Shown: positions 1 through 10,668 of the stretch, piece after piece
Numbering within the stretch: position 1 is the stretch's first letter
Layout: the number at the start of each line of letters is the position of its first letter
From: Evernia prunastri
Lineage: Eukaryota; Ascomycota; Lecanoromycetes; Lecanorales; Parmeliaceae
Length of the DNA stretch: 64,000 bases
Direction: 5' to 3'
NCBI GenBank assembly: GCA_003184365.1
Contig: NKYR01000011.1
Span: 372,001 to 436,000, forward strand
The notes under the pieces: model-generated
Databases searched by the model: none
What the model was told of the DNA's origin: nothing
What the model saw: the letters and a program-made list of their open reading frames with translations, nothing else
Translations under genes and position numbers: made by a program

Positions 1-1410
1 GTGGGAAGGCTGTGAGCTTGTGGAGTGATTGTCGCGCTGCTAATGATTGAGGAATGAGAATTGGCGAGTACGAGACAGTAATTGGTATCTCGGATGCGGT
101 GGGTGGAAAATCTTTCCGGATCCAGCGATTGAATCTTACGGAAGTGAGTGTGGTGGGTGACTGTTCGGCGCTCACGTCAGTCAAGAAAAAATCTCTCATA
201 CCCTGACACCTAGCCAAGCGAGCGCGTACCAATGCGTCAGGTATCAGTCAGCCGTTGCTTGGATGTCGTCCTGGGATTCTGACTTTTTGTTGATTATGAG
301 AACCAGGCATAGGAGATCTAACAGGGTTTGACCATGGCGGTATGGAAAGAAGCCTTAGATGAGATGGGATGGACGTGGAATGAGGTGAAGTTGCAAAGAT
401 CGAGTGGAGCGATGTTAGATCGAAGCAAATGCCAGATTGGTAATTTGTAGAGAGCGACGGAGGGAGTCAAGCAGTACAGGACGAATCTTGAGGGGCGAAG
501 ATGAAGTTGAAATGAGATGGACTGTCAACTTCTGGAAAAAAGCGGAGGGGTTTTCTTCGGGGAGTCGCGTTGACAGCTGACGCTGAAGGAAAGCAGACAG
601 CTACAGTAGAGTTTTATGTTATGTATTCCACGTTACGCTCTCACATTCAAATCTCTACTCCACTCCACTTCCATTTCTCAACCAATGATATCGGGAGTAA
701 AGACGGAAAAAAAGGACGAACGAAAGAGGCAATGCTAGGTAGGTAGGTAGGTAGATAGATAGAGCCGCGGGCGTAGTCGGAGCAGAGACTCGAATGGTCT
801 CGTTTTCTTTATCTGGTGCCAGTCTTCGTGTGGAGAAGACGTTGGAACGTATACAGCCATAAATACTCACACCGTTCAGACACGTCTCCAACCCACCCCT
901 CTCCCCTTCTTCCCTCCCAGGGGACCACCGCGCTCCAAGTCCGACCCTCCCCCGCAGGCGGCCCCCCCGCTCGCTCATCACTGACAAAGAGAGTACCCTG
1001 ACGCCTTGCGCCCCTGCATTACACGGCGCGTTCCTCAACGGCTCGGTGTTTGTTTGGTATGAAGCAGTGGCCCTCGAGCGTGTTTTTTGGAGTGCGGGTT
1101 GTGTGTTTGTGGGAGATACGCGGCGTTTGTTGGAGTTATAAGACGGGATCGATGACTGAGAACGGGGGCTTCAGACTTGGTGATGAGGGGGGGTCTTGCC
1201 GGGCTTGCTGCACCACGAGAGAGCGATTGATGGGTCGGATGGGCGGTCGATACCTGCTACTATAAGGGCGGGCAAAGAGGACAATTCGATACCTGGGACC
1301 TGGTTAAATGTAGACTGTACATGTGAGACATGACGATAGGGTCACAGTCGCCGCAATTGATACGGAGGGGAAAGCTTAAAAGAGCAGAAGATGAAAAAGC
1401 AAGAACAGCT
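1..1410. other. Intergenic, no supported gene
   Basis: Downstream flank of the HeLo-ankyrin gene. Short open frames here (for example minus strand 655-1038) are low-complexity, Arg/Gly-rich and show no domain. The only clear structure is the tetranucleotide repeat at 736-763. Confidence 0.6.
736..763. repeat. (TAGG)n/(TAGA)n microsatellite
   Basis: Four TAGG units run into TAGA units. It is a simple tetranucleotide repeat with no coding role visible. Confidence 0.9.
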
Positions 1411-3342
1411 TCAAATCTTCAAAACCTCCCTAAACACATCCACAATGAGATCCAGGCGGCGATCCCTCGCTTTCTCAAACGGAGTTTCCTCATCCTCGTC
1501 CGCCAGGTCCGCATTGGCCCCGCTCTCCAGCAAAAACCTCACGACGGCATCCTGCCCCTTCTCCGCCGCCAGCGCGAGCGGCGTGCATCCCTTCTTGTCC
1601 TGCCGGTCGATCTCCGCGCCGTTCTTGAGCAGGAGCTTCGCGACGACTTTGTGTCCCTTCATCGCCGCCAACGACAGCGCAGTCCGACCCTCCTTGTCTG
1701 CGTGCTTCACATCGGCGCCTTTGTCGAGGAGCATGCGGACGCTCTTGGTGTGGCCGGCGTCCGCTGCTCGTAGCAAGGGGGTCTGATCGGACATGTCGGG
1801 GATGTCGAGGTCGATGCTGGGGTGTTTGAAGAGCAGGGAGATGGATTCTTCGCTGCCTTCGGTCGCGGCCCACGAGAGCGCGGTTTTGTGAGCGTGTGTG
1901 GGAACGTTGGGGTCGGCACCGGCGTCTAGGAGCATTTGCGCTGCTGTTAGATGCTTGCGTTGAATGGCCTGGTATAATGGGGTTTCTCCCCTAAGGCTCT
2001 GGCCGTTGATCTCGATGTCCTTTCTTTCGAGGAACATTTTTAAAATCTCTTCCCCGGCGGTCGACGCCATCCATAATGGCGTCTGGTTGTAGGTCGTATC
2101 GCATCGGTTCGGGTCGACGTCCGGCCTGGCAAGCAGGAGTTTCACCACCTTGTGATGCCTTCCGAATACCGTTTGCAACAGAGGCGTGAAACCATCCGTC
2201 GACACCGCGTCCGGGTCAACGCCTTTCTGCTGCACTAAGAGCTTTACGGCTTCATGGTGACCGTTATTGGCAGCCTTGAAAAGGGCAGTTTGCCCTGTGT
2301 AGTCCTTCATGTTTGGATCGACGCTCGGCTGCTTCAAGAGCAGGCTCACAACTGCTAGATGGCCGCCTTCCGCTGCGAAGTGCAGTGGTAGTCTGTCACC
2401 TATAGTGCCCTTCAGTGGGTCGGCTCCTCTTTCAAGTAGAATCTCCACAATTGCTAATTGGCCGATTTCTGCAGCTCGTACCATCGGCGGCCATCCAACA
2501 TTATCGTCCGCATGAACATCTACACCCTTATCTAAGAGGAGCTCTACTTGCTCAATGTCACCATTTCGGATGGAATAGAAAAGAAGATTTTTGAACTTCT
2601 TGTCGATCTCCGCGTTGATATCTTCCTCGTCAGCTTGACCGTATTCCGGCGGCGTTGGCTTCATACGAGCCGCCAATTCTCGTAGAAACTCAAGGTCGGG
2701 CACATTCTGGTATCTTTGGGTCGCATCGTGTAGTAATGTATCAACAGACTCTTTCATCTGGGATTGAATGGAAGAATTCAGTAGATCATGCAAGCGCTGT
2801 ACGAAATGCGCAATATCATCGATGAGACGCTTCATGCTCTGCTTGTCGACAGCAGCCCACCAGAGCTTCTTCGCATGACTGTTCTTGGCTTGAATGACCT
2901 TGGCTGCGGCAGTTGAGTACTTCTCACCTTGGCCGAACAATCTTTTGAAACGGCTGGTCGACGTCTTCTCGTCATCCGGGGGCGCGCTCGCTTTAGTGAG
3001 TGGCGGAGCTCTCTCCAACAATACGAGATTGTATTTCTCCTTCAGCAATCTGGTATCGTTGGTAAGATTCTCCAGATGCTGCAAGGTATCTGTAACGAGC
3101 TTCCAATCCATCAAAATGTCCGCCTTGGACGGATCCTGTAAATTGACTTTTTCTGCCCACTGCTCAAGTCGAAATTGTTCCCAGTCGAGCATGGAGCGGA
3201 AGATATCTGCATCTCGCCCTAGGTTGCCGGCCGTGGAGAGCAGGACGAAGCCTTTGACGCACCCATCGAAGATCTGAAAAGAGAAGCCGATGATGCTAAC
3301 GAGGGTTGACGCTGCTCCGACAGCCTCGAGTCCAGTTGCCAT
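1411..3342 (-). CDS. HeLo-domain ankyrin-repeat protein
   Basis: Single-exon 643-aa protein. Residues 1 to about 215 look like a HeLo (prion-inhibition and propagation) domain: a short hydrophobic N-terminal helix (VGAASTLVSIIGFSFQIF) followed by a helical bundle with the typical RSMLDWEQFRLEQWAEKV segment. From about residue 250 to the end there are 12 ankyrin repeats, with many matches to the TPL..AA..GH..VV..LL..GAD consensus. HeLo domains of the HET-S type act at membranes in fungal regulated cell death. In NLR-like receptors they are normally separated from the repeats by a NACHT or NB-ARC domain. Here no nucleotide-binding domain lies between them, so this is a HeLo-ankyrin two-part architecture. 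A role in non-self recognition or cell death is inference. It could also be a general scaffold protein. Confidence 0.85.
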   Translation of the reverse strand: MATGLEAVGAASTLVSIIGFSFQIFDGCVKGFVLLSTAGNLGRDADIFRSMLDWEQFRLEQWAEKVNLQDPSKADILMDWKLVTDTLQHLENLTNDTRLLKEKYNLVLLERAPPLTKASAPPDDEKTSTSRFKRLFGQGEKYSTAAAKVIQAKNSHAKKLWWAAVDKQSMKRLIDDIAHFVQRLHDLLNSSIQSQMKESVDTLLHDATQRYQNVPDLEFLRELAARMKPTPPEYGQADEEDINAEIDKKFKNLLFYSIRNGDIEQVELLLDKGVDVHADDNVGWPPMVRAAEIGQLAIVEILLERGADPLKGTIGDRLPLHFAAEGGHLAVVSLLLKQPSVDPNMKDYTGQTALFKAANNGHHEAVKLLVQQKGVDPDAVSTDGFTPLLQTVFGRHHKVVKLLLARPDVDPNRCDTTYNQTPLWMASTAGEEILKMFLERKDIEINGQSLRGETPLYQAIQRKHLTAAQMLLDAGADPNVPTHAHKTALSWAATEGSEESISLLFKHPSIDLDIPDMSDQTPLLRAADAGHTKSVRMLLDKGADVKHADKEGRTALSLAAMKGHKVVAKLLLKNGAEIDRQDKKGCTPLALAAEKGQDAVVRFLLESGANADLADEDEETPFEKARDRRLDLIVDVFREVLKI

Positions 3343-4804
3343 CTTCCTTGCCCGTTGACGAGGGATGTGGTGGATATTGAAGAACGACGCGCCGACGAGG
3401 GAGCTCAGGAGAAAAACTTGTTTGAAGATCTCGAGCCTAACTAGCTAGGCTAGATCTAGGCCGAATAAGCGACTTGTTTCGGCCCCCAATATGTGGAAAC
3501 ACTCATCCCACTTTGTACACCTTTCGTCTCCGTACTTCTTTCGGGTGGCCGACGCTTCGGTAGATAATCCGACATATTGGGATACTGAAGGTAGGAAACC
3601 ATCATGAGGATGAACATGATGCGAAGTGATGTTGATTATCGTAGAAAATTCAATGAGGAAATCAATGTCCCAAGGCAACGGGTAATTGGAGCCATCATAC
3701 CGAAGCTGAGTCTTATTTGTTTGTATTACGAACGAATGCCATGAGAAAGCCTGCTTTCTCAATGCTCGGGGAGGTGAGGATCGAAATTTAAGGAAACGCC
3801 TGAAAAGTACTTGTGCAAATTTGCAGCGATGGTTATATGATTTCGTGGACGCGAAGATGTATGGTGGAATATATCCAGTGACCATCTCTTAGACGTTATG
3901 GCTTTGAGCTTACGGGGACTGATGTTCGATCAGGAGCTCTCAAGTCTCAAAGAGCCTTCGGAGTATTACGCCCTAGGTACCATTTATTCAAATTCGGAAG
4001 GAAAGGTCATACAATGGATATTCGGCGGGGGCAATCCAGCGGTCCTTTTCCCGGGGACCGAACAAACCCAAAGATGGCGGTATAAACCATTGTAGTAGTA
4101 GCCTTTCAACAGTCGGACCCCGGCCCTACGACTCAAAGTCACCCAAATCCGTTCGGTTTGCAATACGGGACAATACGGCCCAGCTGGGAGCACATGTCTC
4201 TATTGATGTGGTGAATGATCATGGACCTGGGTTTGAGATATCGAGTTCAGAAAAACCGCCTTTTGAAATGCATTAGTTGGGCGGTACGGGATTCGAGGCA
4301 AGAGCAATCCGAGCGTACGTAGTCGTCTGAATTGATCAGAACATTTCGATGCTTATTCAGTGACATGTTCGCCAAAAGATGTGACTGGCAGATGTCCCGC
4401 GGACGCTCCGAGACTTTCATACATACAAATTCAAGATTTTCAAAAAGATCATAGGCCCAAGGTAAGGTAGTGCTGGAGAGGTAAAGTGGGCCAGCCACAA
4501 TCATCAAATTTGATAGAATGTGAATCAGGGTCCATAATTCGGTCATCGTGCATATCAGGGACGATCACGTGGCAACCCCGCTTCCACGCGTCATAGCCAC
4601 CTGTTCGCCCCTACAAAACCCCTCCACCAGCCACATTCATATAACCAGACCAAATTTCACTTCATTATCAAGACTTTCCTGGAAACACCTTACCAGTCAG
4701 TAGAATCTACAGCCTATATCTTTAACAATCCTCAAGGCAATATTCTCTGCTGACTCGCACATTAAATAGCAATCATCACAGCACATCAAATCCCTTCAAT
4801 CAAA
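3343..4804. other. Intergenic, no supported gene
   Basis: Upstream of the HeLo-ankyrin gene and of the small LEA-like gene, so it holds both promoters. A 146-codon minus-strand frame at 3445-3885 has no recognisable domain and is not called. The last ~130 nt before 4805 are C/A-rich leader sequence. Confidence 0.55.
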
Positions 4805-5259
4805 ATGGACAAAGTAGGCGGTACGTCTTCCTTTCCCCCTACCATTTACTTCAGCTGGAGCCCTACTGATACCTGTTCCAAGGCGTACTCGGCGGTACAG
4901 CGGATACAGTAGGAAAGGGCGTGGGTGGTGTGACCAACACCGCTGGAAATGCTGGTAAGCCTTCTTCAGCCTTCGTTCGTCCAGGCTTGACCTTTGACCA
5001 TTACCGATGTTTCCCTTGTTTGCTATTCTATCTTACCTCTATTATCCCAACCATCCGTTGTCTGACATCACCACCCACAGTTGGCGGCCTCGGCAACGTC
5101 CTCGGCGACACAGTCAAAGGCACTACAGGCACTTTGAGTGACACGACAAAGGGCGTCGGCAACGTGGCTAAAGACACTACCGGTGGCGTCGGAGATACTG
5201 CCCGTGATACCACCGGGGCGAAGCAGAATGCTCAGAACCCGTTAGGCTTGAGCGAGTAA
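4805..5259 (+). CDS. Small Gly/Thr-rich LEA-like repeat protein
   Basis: Three exons: 4805-4820, 4883-4954 and 5081-5259. Introns are 4821-4882 (GTACGT...AAG) and 4955-5080 (GTAAGC...CAG), both phase 1. The 88-aa product starts MDKVGGVLGGTADTVGKGVG and consists of loose ~11-residue units of the type G-x-V-x-x-T-x-x-G (GGVTNTAGNAVG, GDTVKGTTGTLS, GVGNVAKDTTGG). It has no cysteine, signal peptide or membrane segment. The composition and amphipathic repeat resemble LEA/stress-protectant proteins, so desiccation or stress protection is inference. The phases of all three exons agree and the repeat runs smoothly across both junctions, which supports the model. Confidence 0.75.
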
Positions 5260-5800
5260 AGGGGTTCGAGTGAGTTGGATGTCTGGGCGGTTATGAGAAA
5301 TGGAAGGGGGAAGGGATGAAGGTGACGGGTAGGCGAGCGAGCAGGTACACATTTTTCTAAGCCGCAACCCACATTGAGGAAAAGATTTGAAATCTCAGTC
5401 TTGTAATTGCAGTGGTCGGCACGATTTGGCCCTTTTCGTTTCATCTTCTCAGCTCATGCAACACCGCTGAAGGATCATACGCAGAATCACGCTTAGCCTT
5501 TGCTGAAGCCTACGGCTCCGATTTCCGTTCTGAACTGTCAGATTCAGCACACCTCCTGCTCCTGCTCCCTCCCCTTCCTTTCGACGCACACTGCGCCCAC
5601 CTGCAGTCTCATGGACGCTTTGGCAATCGAAAATGAACACTTATTCACTTCCCTATTTATTCTTCTTGCTGCCCAATACTCCCTCCACGTTTAGCAAAAA
5701 TCACAAATACTCTGCCCTCAGTCTTTCACGAAAAAAGTCCTTTGCTAGCTCAACCTGCCTTTCAGTCCTGGTCTCCTTCAGCTCCCCCATACACTCTGCA
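5260..5800. other. Intergenic, no supported gene
   Basis: Holds the 3' end of the small LEA-like gene and the promoter and leader of the next gene. An in-frame upstream ATG at 5633 would add 56 residues to the next protein but would bury its signal peptide, so it is not used. Confidence 0.55.
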
Positions 5801-6701
5801 ATGCATCCATCCCCTCTCTTCCTCCTTTCCCCGACCCTCCTCGCACTCACAGCAGCAGAAATGACATGTTACTACCCCGACACCACGGTCGCAACCGGCC
5901 ACATCCCATGCAATGCCACAGCTTCCAACACCTCCTCCGATGCCTCCGCTTGCTGCAACGACTCCAAGAACGGCTACTGCCTCGCCAACGGCTTGTGCTG
6001 GGACGATGGCATACTGAGCCGAGGTTCGTGTACCGACAAGAACTGGGCGGCCCCCTCTTGTGCGCAATGGTGCCAACAAGGTCGGTATTCCTCATAGCTC
6101 CGAACGCGTCTACTCTGATCGATCTGCCATGCATTTGTGTTTATGTGGACGCGGACTCACCGAGAGGATAGAACGGCGCAACGTCTCCATGAACATCTTT
6201 CGCTGCCGCCAAGGAGATGTCTGGCAGTGCGGGCGCGACGACTGCGCCGTCAATTTCACGCTGCAAACGTCCGACATCGCGGTCGTGCTCCGCGACGACC
6301 AACAACCCAATGCCATAAACGCGGTCCAATTCGCAGATCCAAACGCCAAATTCATTACCACGAGCCCAAATGCTTCCAGCATCGACACGCCGACATCGGC
6401 ACCAGCTGCATCCTACCACCTCAGCGCAGCGGCCAAAGCCGGCATTGCCGTTGGCGCCGCGGTGGGTGGCGCCTTGGCTGTTTTGGGGACTTTCCTCTAC
6501 TTCGGCTCCTTTTCCCGTCACGGCTGGTTCGTGCGTGGGAAAAGTAAGGTTTCAGCAAAAGAGGCCGTGTTCCCGAAGACACATCGTGGGTTTGGGTCTG
6601 AACTTGCCGGCCAGCCCGCGCTGGTGGAGCTGGATTCTACGGGTGCCCAGCCGGAACTCATGGCGCAGACTCCGAAGTGGGAAATGGAGTCTGGTCATTA
6701 G
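5801..6701 (+). CDS. Cys-rich single-pass cell-surface protein
   Basis: Two exons, 5801-6080 and 6214-6701, give a 255-aa protein. The intron donor is GTCGGT and the acceptor CCAAG, phase 1. The start at 5801 gives a signal peptide (MHPSPLFLLSPTLLALTAAE) followed by a Cys-rich ectodomain with N-glycosylation sites (TCYYPD, ACCNDSKNGYCLANGLC, RGSCTDKNW, CAQWCQQ), and the splice carries this into WQCGRDDC. A Ser/Thr/Ala-rich stalk precedes one membrane helix (AGIAVGAAVGGALAVLGTFL) and a ~65-residue basic cytoplasmic tail. This layout recurs in fungal plasma-membrane or wall-associated proteins of unknown function. A sensor or wall-anchoring role is inference. The donor is weaker than usual, so the junction is the least certain part. 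Confidence 0.7.
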
Positions 6702-6969
6702 ATGTGTGGGTAGAGTCTGAAGGAGGTGAGTATATTCGGTTTCTGCTGTTGGTCTTGGTTTCAGTATTCATAGAGCTGATACGTAAATATACTGGCGTTT
6801 GAATGGATTGATGCGACTCCTTGCTTCATTTGATTCTTGCTCGGGCCGACCATTTCACGTAAGGGGTCCTTGTACATTTCATCTGTAAAAGCAAGGGACA
6901 GAAAGCGATATCACAACAGTCGACTTAAAATCGTTCCCCGAAAGACAGCCCATCGCGTCCGTCAGCACC

Positions 6970-8118
6970 ATGGACCACTTCAGCGCATTGCCATACGAAC
7001 TCCGCGCTCACATATACTCGTACTACTTCAGCGACAACCAACCCTGCACGCTGAGAATCGCCCAACACGAACCCGTCCACCGCTCCGCCACAAAAGACCA
7101 CACCCTCACAATCCAACGCACCGCCTCCACGCTCTCGAAAACACCGCACACCCACACCGCACAGATCGCCGCCCTGCTCCAGCAGATCCAGTCCACCGCG
7201 TCCGCCCTATCAACCCTGACCTCCGCGACAGAAGCCCACCTCGCCGCAGAACTCACCCCTCACTTCCCACCCTTCACCAACCACTCCCCCGCCATCGCCG
7301 AGCTAACCACCCTCACGCACGCGACCGCATCATCGCTCTCTGTCAACGCGACGTCCTCATGCCGTCCTTTCCTCACCCTCTCACACCTCAACCAACGCAC
7401 GCACGCGGACCTGCTCTCGGGCTGCTGCTGCCCACTCCACATCTCCGGCTCCATGGCCTTGTTCAGAGAATTCCTCCCGCAGATGAGCCCCGCGTGCCAA
7501 AGATCGATCTCGTTTGTGCATATCGTCGTCGGGAAGGAAGGAGGGCCGTATTCGGTTGAAGTCCAGGAACAGTTTGCGCGCCTCAGGGCGCTGGAGCGGT
7601 TGCAGACGGTCTATGTCTCTGGCGTGTTGGATGATGCGGATAAACCTGTTGATGACGAGGAGGAGGGGGGGAGGCCGGACGATGGTGCGTTTAGCGCAAG
7701 GTTGGCGTGGACGTATAGGGGGAGGTCTACGTGGCATCTCCTCAGGACGCTGGAACAGAGAAGCATCCGCGCCGTGCTGTGTTTGGACGCGTATTCGGAG
7801 AGGTTCGCGAGGGTGTATGTGAGGGCTGGAAGGTGGCGGAAGATGGCTCGTCGCTTCTGCGGTTGCTGCGGCAAGACTGCAGAGGTTGAGGCAGATCGGG
7901 AGAGGATGTATGTGGTTTTTCCTTTTCTTGAGCCGTGGCAAAAGGGAGCTTTTTTACTTCTCTTAATCCCTAGCCGCGAGCTGACATTAGCGTATTCAGG
8001 AGAGAGTTCCTTGGGACCGCGGAGCTGGGGAGGTGGCTGTATATTTTCGAACCGGGCCTGGGATTGCGAGAGGGGTGTGGTTATGGGCTGTGATTTGGAA
8101 GATGATTGGTTTGGATAG
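6970..8118 (+). CDS. Hypothetical protein, F-box-like N-terminus
   Basis: Single-exon frame of 382 aa starting MDHFSALPYELRAHIYSYYF. The LPYEL.A.IY opening resembles the start of fungal F-box or F-box-like proteins, but no further repeat domain is clear. The middle (about residues 45-110) is Ala/Thr-rich and helical. A later part contains CLDAYSERFARVY and a Cys pair pattern (FCGCCGK). The start is the first ATG after an in-frame stop region and lies 268 bp after the preceding gene. I do not recognise the family. The frame is long, has balanced composition and contains no obvious intron, so a real gene is likely. Confidence 0.55.
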   Translation: MDHFSALPYELRAHIYSYYFSDNQPCTLRIAQHEPVHRSATKDHTLTIQRTASTLSKTPHTHTAQIAALLQQIQSTASALSTLTSATEAHLAAELTPHFPPFTNHSPAIAELTTLTHATASSLSVNATSSCRPFLTLSHLNQRTHADLLSGCCCPLHISGSMALFREFLPQMSPACQRSISFVHIVVGKEGGPYSVEVQEQFARLRALERLQTVYVSGVLDDADKPVDDEEEGGRPDDGAFSARLAWTYRGRSTWHLLRTLEQRSIRAVLCLDAYSERFARVYVRAGRWRKMARRFCGCCGKTAEVEADRERMYVVFPFLEPWQKGAFLLLLIPSRELTLAYSGESSLGPRSWGGGCIFSNRAWDCERGVVMGCDLEDDWFG

Positions 8119-8319
8119 CAGAGTAGTGTGAGGTCGTGGAGAGGTTTCATGTTCGTATCGGCGCTCATCTATGAAGTAAGTTTTAAACTAACGAATGAAA
8201 TAATCTATTCATATCTTACTCGCTAAGGAGTTTGTTCAAATCTAAGGGCAGCTAGGTTGAGAAACGAAATTCGCATCGATACATCCATTTGAGACCCCGT
8301 ATGCCCTCACACCAACCTG

Positions 8320-10028
8320 CTAAGAGTCCGATACAGTTATGTACTGCGGAACACCCCATTCCCCTGCTTCCTCATCCCACTGCTCCTCAGCAAAAGTGGT
8401 GCCGTTTATCTGATGATATAGGAAAGTAAACGAAGAATCAGCCAAAGTGACACCGGCAAGTCTGGTGAAAGGAAACGTGCTGTCTGGCGTCGGTATGCCG
8501 AACGCATGCTCTATTGTCGGCTGCGTGCCATTGATCCAGATAGCTCCAGCTCTGCCAAATAAGGCAACGTCTGACTGATGGACGGTGCCAAAATCCCGGA
8601 TCGCACTGTTTGTGGAGGACGAATCAGTCGTGAACATGATCGTAGAGGCGACTATCGTAAATGTTAGCTTATGGTTTCGTATACGAAGTGGAAAGTTCGT
8701 AATGTATACATGGTGCGAAGCTTCCAGGGCCGCTAGGGTTGCTCCTGTACTCGTTGGCCGTAAACCCAAATTCTGTCGTGGAGTCGGAGGCTGAGAAGAC
8801 GGCGTTAGGTGAGTAGAATATTGCTCCTATGCCTCCTAGTGAAGTCCAATTTGCTCCACACGCAAAGGGGGTGCTGAGCGTGCCGAAAGTCCCCGACTTG
8901 TAGAGTGTGTAGCGATTATTTGCTTGAAAGGAATCAAAGGAAGCGGGGGTATTATGGAACTCATCCGGTAATGATTTGCTATCTTGACTGGTAATGTCAA
9001 CCCACCGCTCTCCTTGCTGCGATAGCGCTGATACGTTACCACTAGGATTTTCGTAGTACAAAAGAGCAGAGCCAGTTGAGTTGACGGAATTGTTCAAGAG
9101 TGGCATGATTCCTGTTGAGGCAACGGACAGTGACCGCGTGTTCGGTGCGGCACTGTAATTCCTCAATGATAGGTCTTCGTCTGGAGACCAAATCCCCAAT
9201 TGCAATACACTTGAATTCAGAACATGGCCTTCTGAGACGTGGTATAGCGTAATCTGCGTAGAGTTAACTTGTATAGGACTCGGTCTTATCAAGGTATTTG
9301 ATCCGTACCTGGGGGGGCGATAAACCGTCAGAAGCAGCAGCCAGCGGCGTATCGTTCTTCACGCCAAGATCCGGGACGGAACCTGTGTCCATCTTTGGGC
9401 TCGTAATCCATTGAGTGCTTTGTGTAGAGCGAGATACACGTCGAATACGACCGTTTACGTCCTGGAAGAACAAGTGACGAGTGTCCGAGAGAGCCACAGT
9501 GGCTAAAGATGTATCGTTCAGGATAATCGATGTAACGGATGAATTCCTATAATTTTACGGGGTCAGCGAGCTAGGACAGTGAGCCAAGCATTACAATCTT
9601 TAGAGATTTCCATACATGATCGTTGCTGATTGCTTATGGTCGCGGTGGTCGCGACGGCGCCAGATTCCAACTCCGACGCCAATGGCGATGGCGGCGGCAA
9701 TGACTAAGACCATGGCTACCCAAGGCCACTTGAGTCTAGATTTGCTTCCATGGGAACTAGGGGCGCTATCTTCAACAGGCTTCCCGTTCTCGTGGACTTC
9801 AGGAGCCGAGATATCGTATAACACTTGTGGCGTTGAATCTGGTACCACCTTGTCCTCTGAAGTTTAGTGCAATCTCTTGCTTATGTACTCTCCAATTCTC
9901 TAAGTTCTCACCTGAGGTGCCAAAACGCTTGCGTCGAGTTCAGCAGCTAGGATATGGTGGTCACGTTCTGGAGCTCTGGCGGTCTCATCGAACTTGACAA
10001 GCTCTAAAGTCGAAAACTGTTGGTCCAT
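8320..10028 (-). CDS. Membrane-anchored lectin-like beta-propeller protein
   Basis: Five exons on the minus strand: 10028-9912, 9854-9616, 9546-9309, 9253-8710 and 8651-8320, giving 489 aa. All phases agree. Introns are 54-69 nt, with donors GTGAGA, GTATGG, GTACGG and GTATAC. The N-terminus (MDQQFSTLELVKFDET) is a soluble cytoplasmic tail. A membrane helix (WPWVAMVLVIAAAIAIGVGV) followed by WRRRDHRDHK gives a type II-like anchor. The C-terminal ~350 residues contain repeated blades of the type LFFQDVNGRIRRV, ITLYHVSEGHV, LLYYENPSGNVSALSQ and IGAIFYSPN. This pattern resembles fungal fucose-specific-lectin-like propellers. Many N-glycosylation sites suggest an extracellular propeller. Sugar binding is inference from the family resemblance. 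The second intron ends in tandem AGs, and phase selects the second. Confidence 0.72.
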
Positions 10029-10668
10029 GCTCGAAGATTGGATTGAGAGTAGGTAGTTTAATGACAAGAGTGTGCTCAAAGCCAAGTATCACAATGGAAA
10101 GACAACGTGTTATCACCAAGTCACTAGGTAGTGCATGATAGGGCTGATTGCCTCCCCCCACACTCTATGTCTTTCTGATTTTTTGACTATGCTTTTGCGA
10201 GGTGTTGAGATGAAAGAGGCTCGATTTTGAATATTGCATTCACTAGAAGATCCGAGTATCAATCTTGAAATGCAACGGGTGGGATGATCTGTGGATGGGC
10301 AACAGGAGAGAGAGGCTTTCAAGGGTTTTTAGGCTTCGCTGAAAGGATTGGAAGGGGGAGAATGTGAGCTTGTACGGTGGGACGGGGAGAAACTGAAGAC
10401 TGAGGCCTACCACTCGCGAATGCAGAGATCATGTCGCATCTTGCATTTTTCTCGCTGCCACCTACTAGCTCTTCAAAGCAACCGCAAGTGGGTTATCGCC
10501 CGTTCTGCACGCTTTCATTTCGTTATTTCTTCAAAGCAACAGCACATCGCACCTTACCTCCTCCTCGTCAGCTCTCACTTACTGAAACGACCTCTGATCC
10601 CAGCGACCGCCTTAGCAAACCTTGACCCCATCTCCCCCTCAACTCGCCCCCGCTGCCCCGCCCCATCT
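10029..10668. other. Intergenic, no supported gene
   Basis: Promoter region of the lectin-like gene and 3' region of the SEC-C gene. No coding frame or repeat is supported. Confidence 0.5.

Noticed and set aside
655..1038. 127-codon minus-strand frame
   Set aside because: Low-complexity Arg/Gly/Ser composition, no start context or domain, and overlaps a tetranucleotide repeat.
3445..3885. 146-codon minus-strand frame upstream of the HeLo-ankyrin gene
   Set aside because: No recognisable domain, unusual mixture of residues, no splice partner found. It may be an eroded fragment, but I cannot support it.
6837..7559. 240-codon plus-strand frame rich in Arg, His and Pro
   Set aside because: It overlaps the unknown protein gene in another frame and its composition is that of a shadow frame.
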